The notes: generated by a model from the sequence alone, not told the origin. Positions 28,669-37,891 are shown, counted from the first letter of the stretch. The stretch: DNA of 64,000 nt from Streptomyces cucumeris (GCF_024295805.1 NZ_JANCLX010000002.1:280622-344621); one strand, 5' to 3'. Program-made: numbers and translations.

Positions 28669-28987
28669 GGCTGCTCCATCTCCTCGCGGATTGCGGGTTC
28701 GTTGCTTGTGAATGTGAACGCTTTCACGAATCCCCCCGCAAGGCTAGGGACATCAACCAGTTGGGGCTGGTGCGGTCCCGTGGAATGAGGAGGGGGTTCG
28801 GGCTCTCAAGGGGGCCGTTCTCCGGCCGTCCCGATCGCCAAGAAGAGACTCGCAAACCTCGGCGGCGGATACAACCCCTTCCGGAAAGTTTTTTTTGATT
28901 CCTTGGTGTCGACTAGGTCACAGCCGTACTTCCGTTGGGTGGAAGCCAGCCTAAACGTTCGACTGAAAGGAGTTTCGGCGGTCTCAC
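28669..28987 (-). promoter_or_regulatory. Long gene-free wblE upstream region with a palindrome
   Basis: 319 bases between wblE and the lipid kinase hold no convincing gene. GTGAACGCTTTCAC (28714-28727) is a near-perfect palindrome with a central CG, like LacI-family operators, about 45 bases before the wblE start. A run of eight T (28889-28896) marks an AT-rich patch. The wblE promoter must lie here but no unambiguous -35/-10 pair was found. GGAAT at 28902-28898 lacks a GTT at the sigma-R spacing. Confidence 0.5.
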
Positions 28988-29956
28988 TCACACAATCACA
29001 CGCAGTGCACGGCGTACGCCTGTGAACGTCACGCTCGTACGCAGTCCCAGGTGGTCACCGTCCATCTGGAAGGGCAGTGGCGCCTGGGAATGCAAGGTGA
29101 AGTCCGTCTCGTCATGGAGCGAGACCGCGTGCTTGCCGTGAGGGCCCCGCTCGGGGCTCGACATCAGCAGCTGGGTGGCGTAGCGGGTCACCGCCGGGGC
29201 CGACAGCTTGGTGAGTCCCAGCACGTCAAGGGCGGTGTCGAAGGATGCGCGAGGGGCCGCGTAGACCGGCCGGTTGCCCAGATAGGTCCAGGGGGCGGTG
29301 TTGCAGACTATCGCCAGGGCCAGGTCCTCGAGGGTGTCCTGACCCGGTCGCCGCACCGAGATGGTGCCGTGGCGCCGGTGCGGCTCGCCGAGGAACTGCC
29401 GGAGCATCTGCCGTATGTACAGGGCGTGGGTCGACCGCTTGCCGCGTTCGCGCTGCTGTTCGACCCGGCCGATCACACTTGCGTCGAAGCCGAATCCGGC
29501 GCAGAAGGTGAACCAGCGTGCGGGCACCGCCTCGTCCGGGGTGCCCGGGGTGCCGCCCGCGAGCCCGAGGCCCACGGTGCGCTCGGTGCCGTCCCGCAGG
29601 GCGTCCAGCAGGGCGCCGGTCGCCTCGACGGCGTCATTGGGCAGCCCCAGGGCGCGGGCGAAGACATTGGTGGAGCCGCCGGGGACCACGGCCAGCCGGG
29701 GCAGGTCCTCCGGTGCGGGACCGTTGTGCAGCAGCCCGTTGACCACCTCGTTGACGGTGCCGTCCCCGCCGAGGGCGACGACCAGCTCATGGGTGCCGGC
29801 GTCGGCCGCGCGGCGGGCCAGATCGCGTGCGTGCCCCCGGTACTCCGTGGTCGCCACGTCCAGCTTGAGATCGCTGGCGAGCGCATGGATCAGTACGTCA
29901 CGGGTGCGGGCACTGGTGGTGGTTGCTGCCGGATTGACCACGAGGAGTGCGCGCAT
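28988..29956 (-). CDS. Diacylglycerol kinase family lipid kinase
   Basis: A 322-residue soluble lipid kinase of the DgkB/YegS/BmrU family. The nucleotide-binding motif GGDGTVNEVVNGL is near residue 63, followed by VVPGGSTNVFARALGLP (about 88-104), and the C-terminal domain contains TYLGNRPVYAAP. It probably phosphorylates diacylglycerol or a related lipid at the membrane face. A TAGGCT box (minus strand 29969-29964) seven bases before ATG 29956 indicates a leaderless transcript. Divergent from the small membrane protein gene; downstream is the wblE control region. Confidence 0.9.
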   Translation of the reverse strand: MRALLVVNPAATTTSARTRDVLIHALASDLKLDVATTEYRGHARDLARRAADAGTHELVVALGGDGTVNEVVNGLLHNGPAPEDLPRLAVVPGGSTNVFARALGLPNDAVEATGALLDALRDGTERTVGLGLAGGTPGTPDEAVPARWFTFCAGFGFDASVIGRVEQQRERGKRSTHALYIRQMLRQFLGEPHRRHGTISVRRPGQDTLEDLALAIVCNTAPWTYLGNRPVYAAPRASFDTALDVLGLTKLSAPAVTRYATQLLMSSPERGPHGKHAVSLHDETDFTLHSQAPLPFQMDGDHLGLRTSVTFTGVRRALRVIV

Positions 29957-30040
29957 GCGCGCCAGCCTACCCATCCGCGGTGAACGGCCGTAATCCCCGG
30001 GGTGCGCCCCGGAGCCCGGGGCGACGGCTACGCTGCTGGG

Positions 30041-30577
30041 GTGAGCAGTAAGAAGTCCGCCACCGCCAAGAAGCCCCGCCCCGCCGGAACCGCCCCGCAG
30101 GGGAAGAAGGCGCCGCAGGGGTCCCAGGGGAAGAAGGCCCAGGCGGCCGCCGCGCCGGCTGCACCGGCCGACACCGCCCCCGAGGGGCCGCGTCCGGCGC
30201 GGATCACCGCTGCCGCGGTGCTTGCCGCCGTCGAGGGCGTGGTGCTCCTGGGCTTCGGCGTCTATGTGCTGATCATGGGGCTGACCGGCGACCCGGAGAG
30301 CCCGCAGCAGGCGGAGATGCTCGGGGTCACCGTGCTGGCACTGGCCGCGCTGCCGCTGCTGGCCGCCCGTGGACTGTGGCTGCGCCGCCGCTGGAGCCGG
30401 GGTCCGGCGATGATCACGCAGCTGATGGCGCTGCCGGTGGCCTGGACGCTGGTGTCGAACGGCGGGGGGCTGATCGCCGCCGGAGCGGCGATCGGGATCG
30501 TGGCCCTCACCGTCCTCGCGCTGCTGATCAACCCCACCGCGACCGAGGCGCTGGGGATCGGGCCGCGCGACGCCTGA
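30041..30577 (+). CDS. Small integral membrane protein
   Basis: A 178-residue protein of unknown function. The first ~50 residues are Lys/Ala/Pro-rich and disordered (SSKKSATAKKPRPAG). About four hydrophobic segments follow (for example ITAAAVLAAVEGVVLLGFGV and MLGVTVLALAALPLLAARGL), ending INPTATEALGIGPRDA. TACGCT at 30029-30034 six bases before GTG 30041 indicates a leaderless transcript. Similar proteins are common and unnamed in Streptomyces. Its 3' end is convergent with sigH. Confidence 0.8.
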   Translation: MSSKKSATAKKPRPAGTAPQGKKAPQGSQGKKAQAAAAPAAPADTAPEGPRPARITAAAVLAAVEGVVLLGFGVYVLIMGLTGDPESPQQAEMLGVTVLALAALPLLAARGLWLRRRWSRGPAMITQLMALPVAWTLVSNGGGLIAAGAAIGIVALTVLALLINPTATEALGIGPRDA

Positions 30578-30614
30578 CCGGTGTGCCGCGCACGCCCTTC
30601 CGCTCCGCCGCCCG

Positions 30615-31529
30615 CTACTCCTCCACCAGCAGCCGGTCCCGGAGCTGGGCGAGGGTGCGCGCCAGCAGCCGGGAGACATGCATCTGCGAGATGCCGACCT
30701 CCTGCGCGATCTGCGACTGGGTCATATTGCCGAAGAAGCGCAGCAGCAGGATCTTCTTCTCCCGTGGCGGCAGATCCTCCAGCAGCGGTTTGAGCGACTC
30801 GCGGTACTCCACGCCCTCCAGCGCCTCGTCCTCGGCGCCGAGGGTGTCGGCGACCGCCGGGGACTCGTCGTCGGTGTCCGGCACGTCCAGCGAAAGGGTG
30901 CTGTAGGCATTGGCCGACTCCAGCCCCTCCAGCACCTCTTCCTCGGAGATGGACAGATGCTGGGCCAGCTCGTGCACGGTCGGAGCGCGGCCGTGCCGCT
31001 GGGAGAGCTCAGCGGTGGCCGTGGTCAGCGACAGCCGCAGCTCCTGGAGGCGGCGCGGCACCCGCACCGCCCAGCCCTTGTCCCGGAAGTGGCGCTTGAT
31101 CTCGCCGACGACCGTGGGGGTCGCATAGGTCGAGAACTCCACGCCGCGGTCCGGGTCGAACCGGTCCACGGATTTGATCAGCCCGATGGTGGCGACCTGG
31201 GTGAGGTCGTCCAGCGGCTCTCCCCGGTTGCGGAAGCGCCGGGCCAGGTGCTCCACCAGCGGGAGGTGCATACGCACGAGGTGGTTGCGCAGCTCGGCCC
31301 GTTCGGAGGAGCCCTCCGGGAGCCGGCGCAGCTCGATGAACATCGCCCGCGCGCCGCTCCGGTCGTGCGGATCGTGGTGGTGCTGCTGCGCCTGCTCGTG
31401 GTCGTGCTGATCCATGTGGTCCGCCCGCTCTGGTCGGTCTCCTGCCGCCTCCGAGTCCGCGGGGTGCGGCCGGGCCGGCGGGTGCGGGATGGCCGGGGTA
31501 CCCACTCCCCGCGATGATGCAGTGCTCAC
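30615..31529 (-). CDS. sigH: SigB/SigF-family stress sigma factor SigH
   Basis: A sigma factor of the sigma-B type, associated with osmotic stress and development in S. coelicolor. After a variable His/Gln-rich N-terminus (QHHHDPHD) come region 2 (HLPLVEHLARRFRNRGEPLD), region 3 (VRVPRRLQELRLSL) and region 4 with HTH MTQSQIAQEVGISQMHVSRL. GTG 31529 (304 residues) has GAGGGGG upstream; GTG 31550 overlaps the anti-sigma stop (GTGA) and ATG 31415 is a shorter option, and multiple SigH forms are known in S. coelicolor. It is co-transcribed with the upstream anti-sigma gene. Confidence 0.93.
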   Translation of the reverse strand: MSTASSRGVGTPAIPHPPARPHPADSEAAGDRPERADHMDQHDHEQAQQHHHDPHDRSGARAMFIELRRLPEGSSERAELRNHLVRMHLPLVEHLARRFRNRGEPLDDLTQVATIGLIKSVDRFDPDRGVEFSTYATPTVVGEIKRHFRDKGWAVRVPRRLQELRLSLTTATAELSQRHGRAPTVHELAQHLSISEEEVLEGLESANAYSTLSLDVPDTDDESPAVADTLGAEDEALEGVEYRESLKPLLEDLPPREKKILLLRFFGNMTQSQIAQEVGISQMHVSRLLARTLAQLRDRLLVEE

Positions 31530-31546
31530 GGAGCCCCCTCGTTCCG

Positions 31547-31960
31547 TCACGGCTGTCCGGGGCCGGCGCCGCGCTCCTTGTACAGGCTGATGCTGACCGT
31601 ACGGTCCTCGGCCACGGTCGAGTCGACCTTGCCCGCCAGTGCGGAGAGCACCGTCCAGGCGAAGGTGTCGCGCTCGGGCGCGCGGCCATCGGTGGTGGGA
31701 GCCGAGACAGTCACCTGCAGTGCGTCGTCGATCAATCGGAAGACGCAGCTCAGCACACTGCCGGGGACGGCTTGCTGAAGCAGGATCGCGCAGGCCTCGT
31801 CAACGGCGATGCGCAGATCCTCGATCTCGTCGAGGGTGAAGTCCAACCGGGCTGCGAGACCGGCCGTGGCCGTACGCAGCACCGACAGATACGCCCCCGC
31901 AGCGGGCAGCCGGACTTCTACGAAGTCCTGGGTCCCGGGCTCGCCTGCGATCTGGGACAC
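31547..31960 (-). CDS. prsH: Anti-sigma factor kinase of SigH (PrsH/UshX, RsbW-like)
   Basis: A 137-residue HATPase-fold anti-sigma. The GTG at 31960 is chosen because GGAGGTGAGG directly precedes it and the protein then begins MSQIAGEPGTQDFVEV, as in the S. coelicolor protein. The ATP-binding N-box reads VDEACAILLQQ, without the canonical Asn, so kinase activity toward an antagonist may be weak. Co-operonic with sigH, which it should bind and silence. The 244 bases upstream carry no gene. Confidence 0.9.
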   Translation of the reverse strand: MSQIAGEPGTQDFVEVRLPAAGAYLSVLRTATAGLAARLDFTLDEIEDLRIAVDEACAILLQQAVPGSVLSCVFRLIDDALQVTVSAPTTDGRAPERDTFAWTVLSALAGKVDSTVAEDRTVSISLYKERGAGPGQP

Positions 31961-32204
31961 CCTCACCTCCAAGGTGACACAAGCTGGTTGAGCTGAGCTG
32001 ATTGGAGCGCCGCCCGTATGCCCGTATGGTGGAGGCAGAACAGTCGGCGCGATGTGTGGTTCGGCTGCGACGCTATCGCGATCTGCGGTGCGGTGTCGCC
32101 TGGACGAAGCACGGCCCCCGTCATGGGTGAACCCCGACCCGAAGGTTCGCGATATCACTCATAGTAAGCACATGAGTACGCAGCGTGGCTAGGGGTCTGC
32201 GGTC

Positions 32205-32744
32205 TCAATTCGAAAGAGATGTCGCCTCGCCCAACGAATCGCTGGTCATAGAGGTGCCCACGGCTTGGGCGGCCAATGCACGCAAGGGGTCACCGGTCAG
32301 CCGCCGGACCGTCCATTCGTCCATCGGTTCGGCACCCAGCGAGGCGTAGAAGCCGATGGCCGGAGCGTTCCAGTCGAGCACCGACCACTCGAAGCGGGCG
32401 TAGCCCCGCTCCACGCAGATCCGCGCGAGCTCGGCGAGCAGCGCCTTGCCGTGGCCGCCGCCGCGCGCCCGCGGAGTGACGTACAGGTCCTCCAGGTACA
32501 CCCCGTGGGTGCCGGTCCAGGTGGAGAAGTTGCGGAACCACAGGGCGAACCCCACCGTCTCCGCGTCCGCTCCGGTGCCCTCTTCGGCGATCAGCCCGAA
32601 GACCGCCGGGTCCGCCCCGAAGAGCGCCTCGCGAAGCTGCTCCTCGGTGGCCTTCGCCTCCTGCGGCGCCTTCTCGTACTCCGCCAGTTCCCGGATCATC
32701 GCGAGGATGTCCGGGACGTCCGACGGCTTCACTGGTCTGATCAT
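32205..32744 (-). CDS. GNAT-family N-acetyltransferase
   Basis: A 179-residue acetyltransferase resembling diamine/spermidine acetyltransferases. Its acetyl-CoA loop is PRARGGGHGKALLAEL and the preceding strand VYLEDLYV; the segment ARFEWSVLDWNAPAIGFYASLGA is typical of that subgroup. Substrate is uncertain. A TAGCCT box (minus strand 32757-32752) lies seven bases before ATG 32744, so the message is probably leaderless. The UBP zinc-finger gene lies just upstream on the same strand. Confidence 0.87.
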   Translation of the reverse strand: MIRPVKPSDVPDILAMIRELAEYEKAPQEAKATEEQLREALFGADPAVFGLIAEEGTGADAETVGFALWFRNFSTWTGTHGVYLEDLYVTPRARGGGHGKALLAELARICVERGYARFEWSVLDWNAPAIGFYASLGAEPMDEWTVRRLTGDPLRALAAQAVGTSMTSDSLGEATSLSN

Positions 32745-32790
32745 GTGATGAAGGCTAACCGGAGCCACCCGTGCCGCGGCAGCCGTCGCA

Positions 32791-33051
32791 CTAGACGATG
32801 AGCAGATCCACATAGCACCAGCGCCATCCCTCACCCGGCTCCAGGCTGCGCATCACCGGATGACCCGTCTCCTCGAAGTGCCGGGTGGCATGGCCGAAGG
32901 CGGAGGAGTCGCAGCAGCCCACATGACCGCATTCCAGGCACATCCGCAACTGCACCGGATGGCTTCCGGCGGCCAGGCACTCCGGACAGGTGTCGGTCAG
33001 CGGGCGCGGACCGGGGCGCGGCAGGTCGGGAACATGTGGGCACTCGCTCAT
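32791..33051 (-). CDS. UBP-type zinc finger protein
   Basis: An 86-residue protein consisting of one UBP-type zinc finger. Cys/His ligands are seen in DTCPEC, MCLECGHVGCCDSS and HATRHFEETGHPVM; it ends WRWCYVDLLIV. In eukaryotes this fold binds the free C-terminus of ubiquitin; bacterial versions have no settled role. TAACCT (minus strand 33064-33059) seven bases before ATG 33051 suggests leaderless expression. Divergent from the Na+/H+ antiporter gene. Confidence 0.87.
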   Translation of the reverse strand: MSECPHVPDLPRPGPRPLTDTCPECLAAGSHPVQLRMCLECGHVGCCDSSAFGHATRHFEETGHPVMRSLEPGEGWRWCYVDLLIV

Positions 33052-33094
33052 GATTGCCAGGTTAGACGCAACCGAAGGGGACGGGCCGGGGCCG

Positions 33095-34705
33095 ATGGAC
33101 GTATTGCCGTTGTTGATGCTGGTCGCGGGCAGCGCGGCGGTTGCGGGGGCGGCCCGTCGCACCCCGGTCCCCGCGCCGCTGCTGCTGGTGGCCGTCGGGC
33201 TGATGCTCTCCTTCGTCCCGGGGGTGCCGGACTACACCCTGGACCCGCATATCGTGCTGCCCCTGGTGCTGCCGCCGCTGCTGCACACCGCGGCGCTGGA
33301 CAGCTCGTACCTGGACCTGCGGGCCAATCTGCGCCCGATCGCCCTGCTCTCGGTGGGCTATGTGCTGTTCGCGACCGTCTCGGTCGGCTGGATCGCCCAT
33401 CTGCTGGTGCCCGATCTCCCGCTGACCGCCGCGCTGGTGCTGGGCGCGGTGGTCGCGCCGCCGGACGCGGTGGCGGCCACCGCCATCGCCCGGCGGCTGG
33501 GACTGCCGTCGCGGCTGACCACCATCCTCCAGGGCGAGTCGCTGGTGAACGACGCCACGGCGATCACCGCCTACCGGGTGGCGCTGGCCGCGGTGGTGGG
33601 GGAGGGGGTCACCTTCCTGCACGGAGCCGGGGAGTTCCTGCTCGCGGCGGTCGGCGGTGTCGGCGTCGGTCTGGTGCTGATGGTGCCGCTGCACTGGCTG
33701 CGGCGGCGGCTGACGGACCCGCTGCTCCAGAACACCCTCTCGCTGCTCATCCCGTTCGTCGCCTACTCCGCCGCCGAGCAGGTCGAGGCGTCCGGTGTGC
33801 TGGCCGTGGTGGTCGTCGGCCTCTACCTCGGACACCACGCCTGGCAGGTCGACTTCGCCACCCGGCTCCAGGAGGCGGCGGTGTGGCGGATGATCGCCTT
33901 CATCCTGGAGTCCGCGGTCTTCGCGCTGATCGGGCTGCAACTGCGGGTGGTGCTCCAGGGCCTCGGGCCGTACGGCTCGGCCGAGGCCGCCTGGTACGCG
34001 GTCATCGTCTTCCTGGCCGTGGTCCTGATGCGCTTCGTCTGGGTCTTCCCCGCGACCTTCCTGCCCCGGAAGCTCTTCCGCCGGATCCGGGAGCGCGAAC
34101 CGGGCGTCACCTGGACGACGCCCGTCGTCGTCGGCTGGGCGGGGATGCGCGGTGTGGTCTCGCTGGCCATCGCCTTCTCCATCCCGCCCACCACGCACGG
34201 CGGTGCGGAGTTCCCGGCCCGCAACCTGATCCTCTTCCTGACCTTCACCACCGTGATCGGCACCCTGGTCGTCCAGGGACTCACCCTGCCCGCCCTGATC
34301 CGGCGGCTGGGCGTGCCCGGCCGCGACCCCCAGGCCGAGACGCTGCTGGAGGCACAGGCGCAGGCCGAGGCGTCCCAGTCGGCCGAGACCCGGCTGGACG
34401 AACTCCTCGCGGCCGAGCGCAACGCCCTGCCGCCGCCGCTGGTCGACCGGCTGCGCCATGTCCTGGAACGGCGGCGCAACGCGGTGTGGGAACGGCTCGG
34501 CGCGGTCAACGAGGTGACCGGCGAATCCGTGGACGACACCTACCGCAGACTGGCCCGCGAGATGATCGAGGCCGAGCGGAAGGTCTTCGTCGACCTGCGT
34601 GACCAGCGGCGGATCGACGACGAGATGCTGCGCCGGCTGCTGCGCCGACTGGATCTGGAGGAGGCCGCCGCCTTCCGGGAGGAGGCCCCGGAGGGCGGAC
34701 TCTGA
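33095..34705 (+). CDS. CPA1-family Na+/H+ antiporter
   Basis: A 536-residue NhaP-type antiporter. About twelve hydrophobic helices occupy residues 1-410, with the transport-site region GAVVAPPDAVAATAIARRLG and ESLVNDATAI, plus the later GWAGMRGVVSLAIAF segment. A long, highly charged helical cytoplasmic tail (about 415-536, AETLLEAQAQAEASQSAETR onward) is probably regulatory. It exchanges Na+ for protons for pH and salt balance. ATG 33095 is 14 bases after GAAGGGG. Confidence 0.9.
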   Translation: MDVLPLLMLVAGSAAVAGAARRTPVPAPLLLVAVGLMLSFVPGVPDYTLDPHIVLPLVLPPLLHTAALDSSYLDLRANLRPIALLSVGYVLFATVSVGWIAHLLVPDLPLTAALVLGAVVAPPDAVAATAIARRLGLPSRLTTILQGESLVNDATAITAYRVALAAVVGEGVTFLHGAGEFLLAAVGGVGVGLVLMVPLHWLRRRLTDPLLQNTLSLLIPFVAYSAAEQVEASGVLAVVVVGLYLGHHAWQVDFATRLQEAAVWRMIAFILESAVFALIGLQLRVVLQGLGPYGSAEAAWYAVIVFLAVVLMRFVWVFPATFLPRKLFRRIREREPGVTWTTPVVVGWAGMRGVVSLAIAFSIPPTTHGGAEFPARNLILFLTFTTVIGTLVVQGLTLPALIRRLGVPGRDPQAETLLEAQAQAEASQSAETRLDELLAAERNALPPPLVDRLRHVLERRRNAVWERLGAVNEVTGESVDDTYRRLAREMIEAERKVFVDLRDQRRIDDEMLRRLLRRLDLEEAAAFREEAPEGGL

Positions 34706-34741
34706 GCCGCCCGCCCCCGGGTCCTCCCCGGACGGGGTGGT

Positions 34742-35332
34742 TCAGGCCAGCCGCTCGCGGATCCGCGCCCGCATCGCATCCATCGTGAAGCCGCGCGGAT
34801 CCACCTTGCCCGGCTGCCATTCCAGGTGGCCTATCACCGAGCGCTGGTTCCAGCCGTGATGGCGGCATATCGCGGCCGAGACCCGCTCGATCGCCTCCAA
34901 CTGGGCCTCGGGCCATGGATCCTGGCCGTCCCCGAGGTTCTCGCACTCGAAGCCGTAGAAATGGCGGTTGCCATCCGTATTGGCCTCGTTGTCCGGCGGC
35001 AGCACCCGCTCGGCGATGACGGCCTGGAGCACGTCGTCATCGCCGAGCCCGGCGTGATTGGCCCGGCCGTAGCCGACCAGATGCACGGTGCCGTCCTTGG
35101 CGATCACGCCGTGGCACAGCGGACCGGGCAGGGACTCATAGCCGTCCCGGCATATCTCCACGGTCTGCGCGGTGCCTCGGGTGACGGAGTGGTGGATCAT
35201 CACCCCGTGCACGGGCCCCCAGGGGCCCTTGTGATTACGGTTGTGGTTGCGCCAGTCGCCGACCTGCACCACGCGCAGGCCCTCGCGCTTCAGCGCCGAA
35301 AGGAAGTCCCCAGCGGACATGGGTGAGGCCAT
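34742..35332 (-). CDS. N-acetylmuramoyl-L-alanine amidase (amidase_2/PGRP fold)
   Basis: A 196-residue single-domain amidase that would cut the lactyl-peptide bond of peptidoglycan. Zinc ligands lie in MIHHSVTRG, the later GHLEWQPGKVDPRG segment supplies the other His and the Asp/Lys side, and NRHFYGFECENLGDG carries the conserved Tyr/Glu region. There is no signal peptide, so it may act on recycled fragments or leave by lysis or another route; phage-endolysin-like use is possible. ATG 35332 has GGAGG five bases upstream; ATG 35353 is an alternative. Confidence 0.88.
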   Translation of the reverse strand: MASPMSAGDFLSALKREGLRVVQVGDWRNHNRNHKGPWGPVHGVMIHHSVTRGTAQTVEICRDGYESLPGPLCHGVIAKDGTVHLVGYGRANHAGLGDDDVLQAVIAERVLPPDNEANTDGNRHFYGFECENLGDGQDPWPEAQLEAIERVSAAICRHHGWNQRSVIGHLEWQPGKVDPRGFTMDAMRARIRERLA

Positions 35333-35498
35333 GGCCGCCTCCGTTCTGCTCATGCGGCGGGCGCGCCGGCCGCGGCCCGCTCGTTTCACTGGTTGCTTAC
35401 CCGCTGCGTTCTCATAAACACATGGGGTGACCAGTGGGAGAGGTGTGGTTATCGTGCGGTCAGATCCGCTCGACGACGCGCAGGAGAACCACGGCACC

Positions 35499-36410
35499 AT
35501 GGACTACCAGGCAGTACTCGACGAGGTCGCGGCATATGTGAAGCCACAGGTCGGCCGGGGGCAGGTGGCCCAGTACATCCCCGCGCTCGCCGAGGTGGAC
35601 GCCCAGCACTTCGGAATGGCCGTGGCCGATGTGGACGGCGGGATCACCGGGGTCGGTGACTGGGAGGTGCCGTTCTCCGTCCAGAGCATCTCCAAGGCGT
35701 TCGGACTCGCGCTCGTCCTCGCCCAGGACGGGGAGCGGATCTGGCGGCGGGTCGGCCGGGAGCCGTCGGGCAACCCGTTCAACTCCCTGGTGCAGCTGGA
35801 GTACGAGAACGGCATCCCGCGCAACCCGTTCATCAACGCCGGGGCCCTGGTCGTGACCGACAGGCTGCACAGCCTGACCGGTGACGCCAGCACCACCATG
35901 CTGGACTTCCTGCGCGCCGAGAGCGGCAACGACCAGCTCGCCTTCGACCCGGCGGTGGCCGCCTCCGAATCCGGCCACGGCGACCGCAACGCGGCCCTGG
36001 CGCACTTCATGGCCAGTTACGGCAACCTCGACAACCCGGTGCCGACCGTCCTGGAGCACTACTTCTGGCAGTGCTCCATCGAGATGAGCTGCCGCGACCT
36101 GGCGCTCGCGGGCACCTTCCTGGCCCGCCACGGACTGCGCGCGGACGGCTCCCGGCTGCTGTCGCGCCGTGAGGCGAAGCGGGTCAACGCGGTCATGCTC
36201 ACCTGCGGGACGTACGACGCGGCGGGCGACTTCGCCTACCGGGTCGGACTGCCCGGCAAGAGCGGCGTCGGCGGCGGCATCATCGCGGTGATCCCGGGCC
36301 GGTGCACCCTGTGCGTGTGGAGCCCCGGCCTGGACGCGCGGGGCAATTCGGTGGCCGGGGTGGCCGCGCTGGACCACTTCACCACGCTGACCGGCTGGTC
36401 GGTCTTCTAG
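35499..36410 (+). CDS. glsA: Glutaminase A
   Basis: A 303-residue serine-type glutaminase converting glutamine to glutamate and ammonia. The catalytic SxxK pair is S63-I-S-K66 in PFSVQSISKAFGL; further family blocks are NPFINAGALV, ESGHGDRNAALAHFM, YFWQCSIEM and GLPGKSGVGGGI. ATG 35499 (MDYQAVLDEV) gives the usual family length and has CAGGAG upstream; a GTG at 35454 would add 15 residues. It appears to be a monocistronic gene. Confidence 0.93.
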   Translation: MDYQAVLDEVAAYVKPQVGRGQVAQYIPALAEVDAQHFGMAVADVDGGITGVGDWEVPFSVQSISKAFGLALVLAQDGERIWRRVGREPSGNPFNSLVQLEYENGIPRNPFINAGALVVTDRLHSLTGDASTTMLDFLRAESGNDQLAFDPAVAASESGHGDRNAALAHFMASYGNLDNPVPTVLEHYFWQCSIEMSCRDLALAGTFLARHGLRADGSRLLSRREAKRVNAVMLTCGTYDAAGDFAYRVGLPGKSGVGGGIIAVIPGRCTLCVWSPGLDARGNSVAGVAALDHFTTLTGWSVF

Positions 36411-36490
36411 CCAGGCCGCCCCCAGGGTGGCGTACGGCCCGGCCGGGCGGGAGCATGGAAGGAGTGGTGGTGAGCAGGAGGTGTCCCGCC

Positions 36491-36715
36491 ATGCAGCACG
36501 AAATGCGCGCCGAGTACGAGGAGGGCAGTTCCGGACGGGTGGCCGGTGCGCCGGTCAAGATCTGGCACATGGTCCGGGCCAATGGGACCACGGCCATGTG
36601 CGGACGTGAGCTGGCCCCGGACGCGGAGACCCAGGCGGCCGATCTGTGGGCCACCCACGACGGAGGTCCGTTCTGCCACTCCTGCGGTGCGATGTACCTG
36701 CGCGAGGTCCCGTGA
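36491..36715 (+). CDS. Small Cys/His protein of unknown function
   Basis: A 74-residue protein. It has a [17 protein letters not shown] segment and a C-terminal PFCHSCG pair, so His and three Cys could form a small zinc site. ATG 36491 has AGGAGG nine bases upstream. Similar small proteins occur widely in Streptomyces without assigned function. Its stop overlaps the start of the AraC-type gene (GTGA), so the two are co-translated. Confidence 0.75.
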   Translation: MQHEMRAEYEEGSSGRVAGAPVKIWHMVRANGTTAMCGRELAPDAETQAADLWATHDGGPFCHSCGAMYLREVP

Positions 36716-37467
36716 GCGGATACCGCGAGCGGGGGTCGCGGCTCGGCGGCGGCACGGTGGTGTGGACCCGCACGGCCGGAACCGGCTCCCAGCGGGTGCT
36801 GCCCGACGGCTGCACCGATCTGATCTGGACCGACGAGGGCGGCACGGCCCCGGAGGGCCGGCTCTTCGTGGCCGGTCCCGACACCCGTGCCCAGCTCGCT
36901 GCCGCCCCGCCCGGGGCCCGCTACGTGGGGCTGCGGTTCGCGCCCGGCACCGGCCCGTCCGTACTCGGCGTCCCCGCGCACGAACTGCGGGACCGGCGGG
37001 TGCCGTTGTCCGCGCTGTGGCCCGGGGCGCGGGTGCGGCGGCTGACCGGACGGGTGGCCGGACATGCGGCGGCCGGGGCCGCCGAGCCCGGGGGCCTGGC
37101 GGCCGCGGTGGGCCGGGCGCTGGAGGACGCCGCCCTCGGGCGGCTCGATGAGGCGCCGCCGCCCGATCCGGTCCTGGCGGGCGTGGTCGCCGGGCTCGCG
37201 CACGGGCGCAGTGTGGCGGACGTGGCCCGGTCGGCGGGGCTGGGGGAGCGGCTGCTCCACCGCCGTTCGCTGGCCGCCTTCGGCTACGGCCCCAAGACCC
37301 TCGGGCGGGTGCTGCGGCTGAACCGGGCGCTGGACCTGGCGCGCGACGGCTTCCCCTTCGCCGAGGTCGCGGTGGTGGCCGGATACGCCGACCAGGCCCA
37401 TCTGGCCCGTGAGGTACGGACGATGGCGGGCGTACCGCTGGGACGGCTGCTGGCGGAGTCCGGCTGA
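36712..37467 (+). CDS. AraC-family transcriptional regulator
   Basis: A 251-residue regulator. The N-terminal half ([17 protein letters not shown], then [12 protein letters not shown]) is the DUF6597-type sensor domain typical of actinobacterial AraC proteins. The C-terminal pair of helix-turn-helices covers about residues 160-245 ([20 protein letters not shown], then [20 protein letters not shown]). GTG 36712 overlaps the small Cys/His gene. Targets unknown. It is not adjacent to nrdAB and its N-terminus gives no reason to call it NrdS. Confidence 0.85.
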   Translation: MSGYRERGSRLGGGTVVWTRTAGTGSQRVLPDGCTDLIWTDEGGTAPEGRLFVAGPDTRAQLAAAPPGARYVGLRFAPGTGPSVLGVPAHELRDRRVPLSALWPGARVRRLTGRVAGHAAAGAAEPGGLAAAVGRALEDAALGRLDEAPPPDPVLAGVVAGLAHGRSVADVARSAGLGERLLHRRSLAAFGYGPKTLGRVLRLNRALDLARDGFPFAEVAVVAGYADQAHLAREVRTMAGVPLGRLLAESG

Positions 37468-37495
37468 GCCGCCGTCCCGGCGGCCGGGGAGCCCG

Positions 37496-37891
37496 TCAGC
37501 CGGGCAGCGGTGCGAACAGGTCCACGCCGTTGCCGTCCGGGTCCAGCACCACGGCGTAGCGCTGCCCCCAGAAGGCGTCCCAGGGCTCCTTGTGCCCCGG
37601 CGCGCCCGCCTTCACCAGCTCCGCGTAGACCGCGTCCACCTCGGCCGGACCGTCGCAGAGGAAGGCCAGCCCGGTGCGCGGGGAGCCGGTCGGCGGCGTC
37701 CATCCGGGGTCGAAGGAGCGCACCGTCTCGACGGTGTCCCACAGCAGCCGGGTGCCACCGGGCAGGGTGGCCTCGGCGTGCGGCTGGGAGTCGGCCTCGG
37801 GGGCGATGTCCACCCCCAGGCGGCGGTAGAAGGCGAGGGATGCGGCCATATCCGCGACGACCATGCCGATCGCGTCGAATCGTGGAGTCAT
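37496..37891 (-). CDS. VOC-family (glyoxalase/bleomycin-resistance fold) protein
   Basis: A 131-residue protein with two beta-alpha-beta-beta-beta units: FDAIGMVVADMAASLAFYRR at the start and YAVVLDPDGNGVDLFAPL at the end. Metal ligands are only partly conserved, so enzyme or binding function is open. TACGCT (minus strand 37903-37898) six bases before ATG 37891 indicates leaderless expression. It is convergent with the AraC gene. Confidence 0.87.
   Translation of the reverse strand: MTPRFDAIGMVVADMAASLAFYRRLGVDIAPEADSQPHAEATLPGGTRLLWDTVETVRSFDPGWTPPTGSPRTGLAFLCDGPAEVDAVYAELVKAGAPGHKEPWDAFWGQRYAVVLDPDGNGVDLFAPLPG

Noticed and set aside
28873..28902. Sigma-R promoter for wblE (GGAAT on the minus strand with a downstream GTT)
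   Set aside because: The spacing is 22 bases, not 18-19, so it does not fit the consensus.
28806..28991. 61-residue minus-strand frame upstream of wblE
   Set aside because: No ribosome site, no recognisable domain, and it spans the expected promoter and a poly-T run.
36712..37467. Could the AraC-type gene be the missing nrdS?
   Set aside because: It is 26 kb from nrdAB, translationally coupled to an unrelated small gene, and has a DUF6597-type N-terminus.
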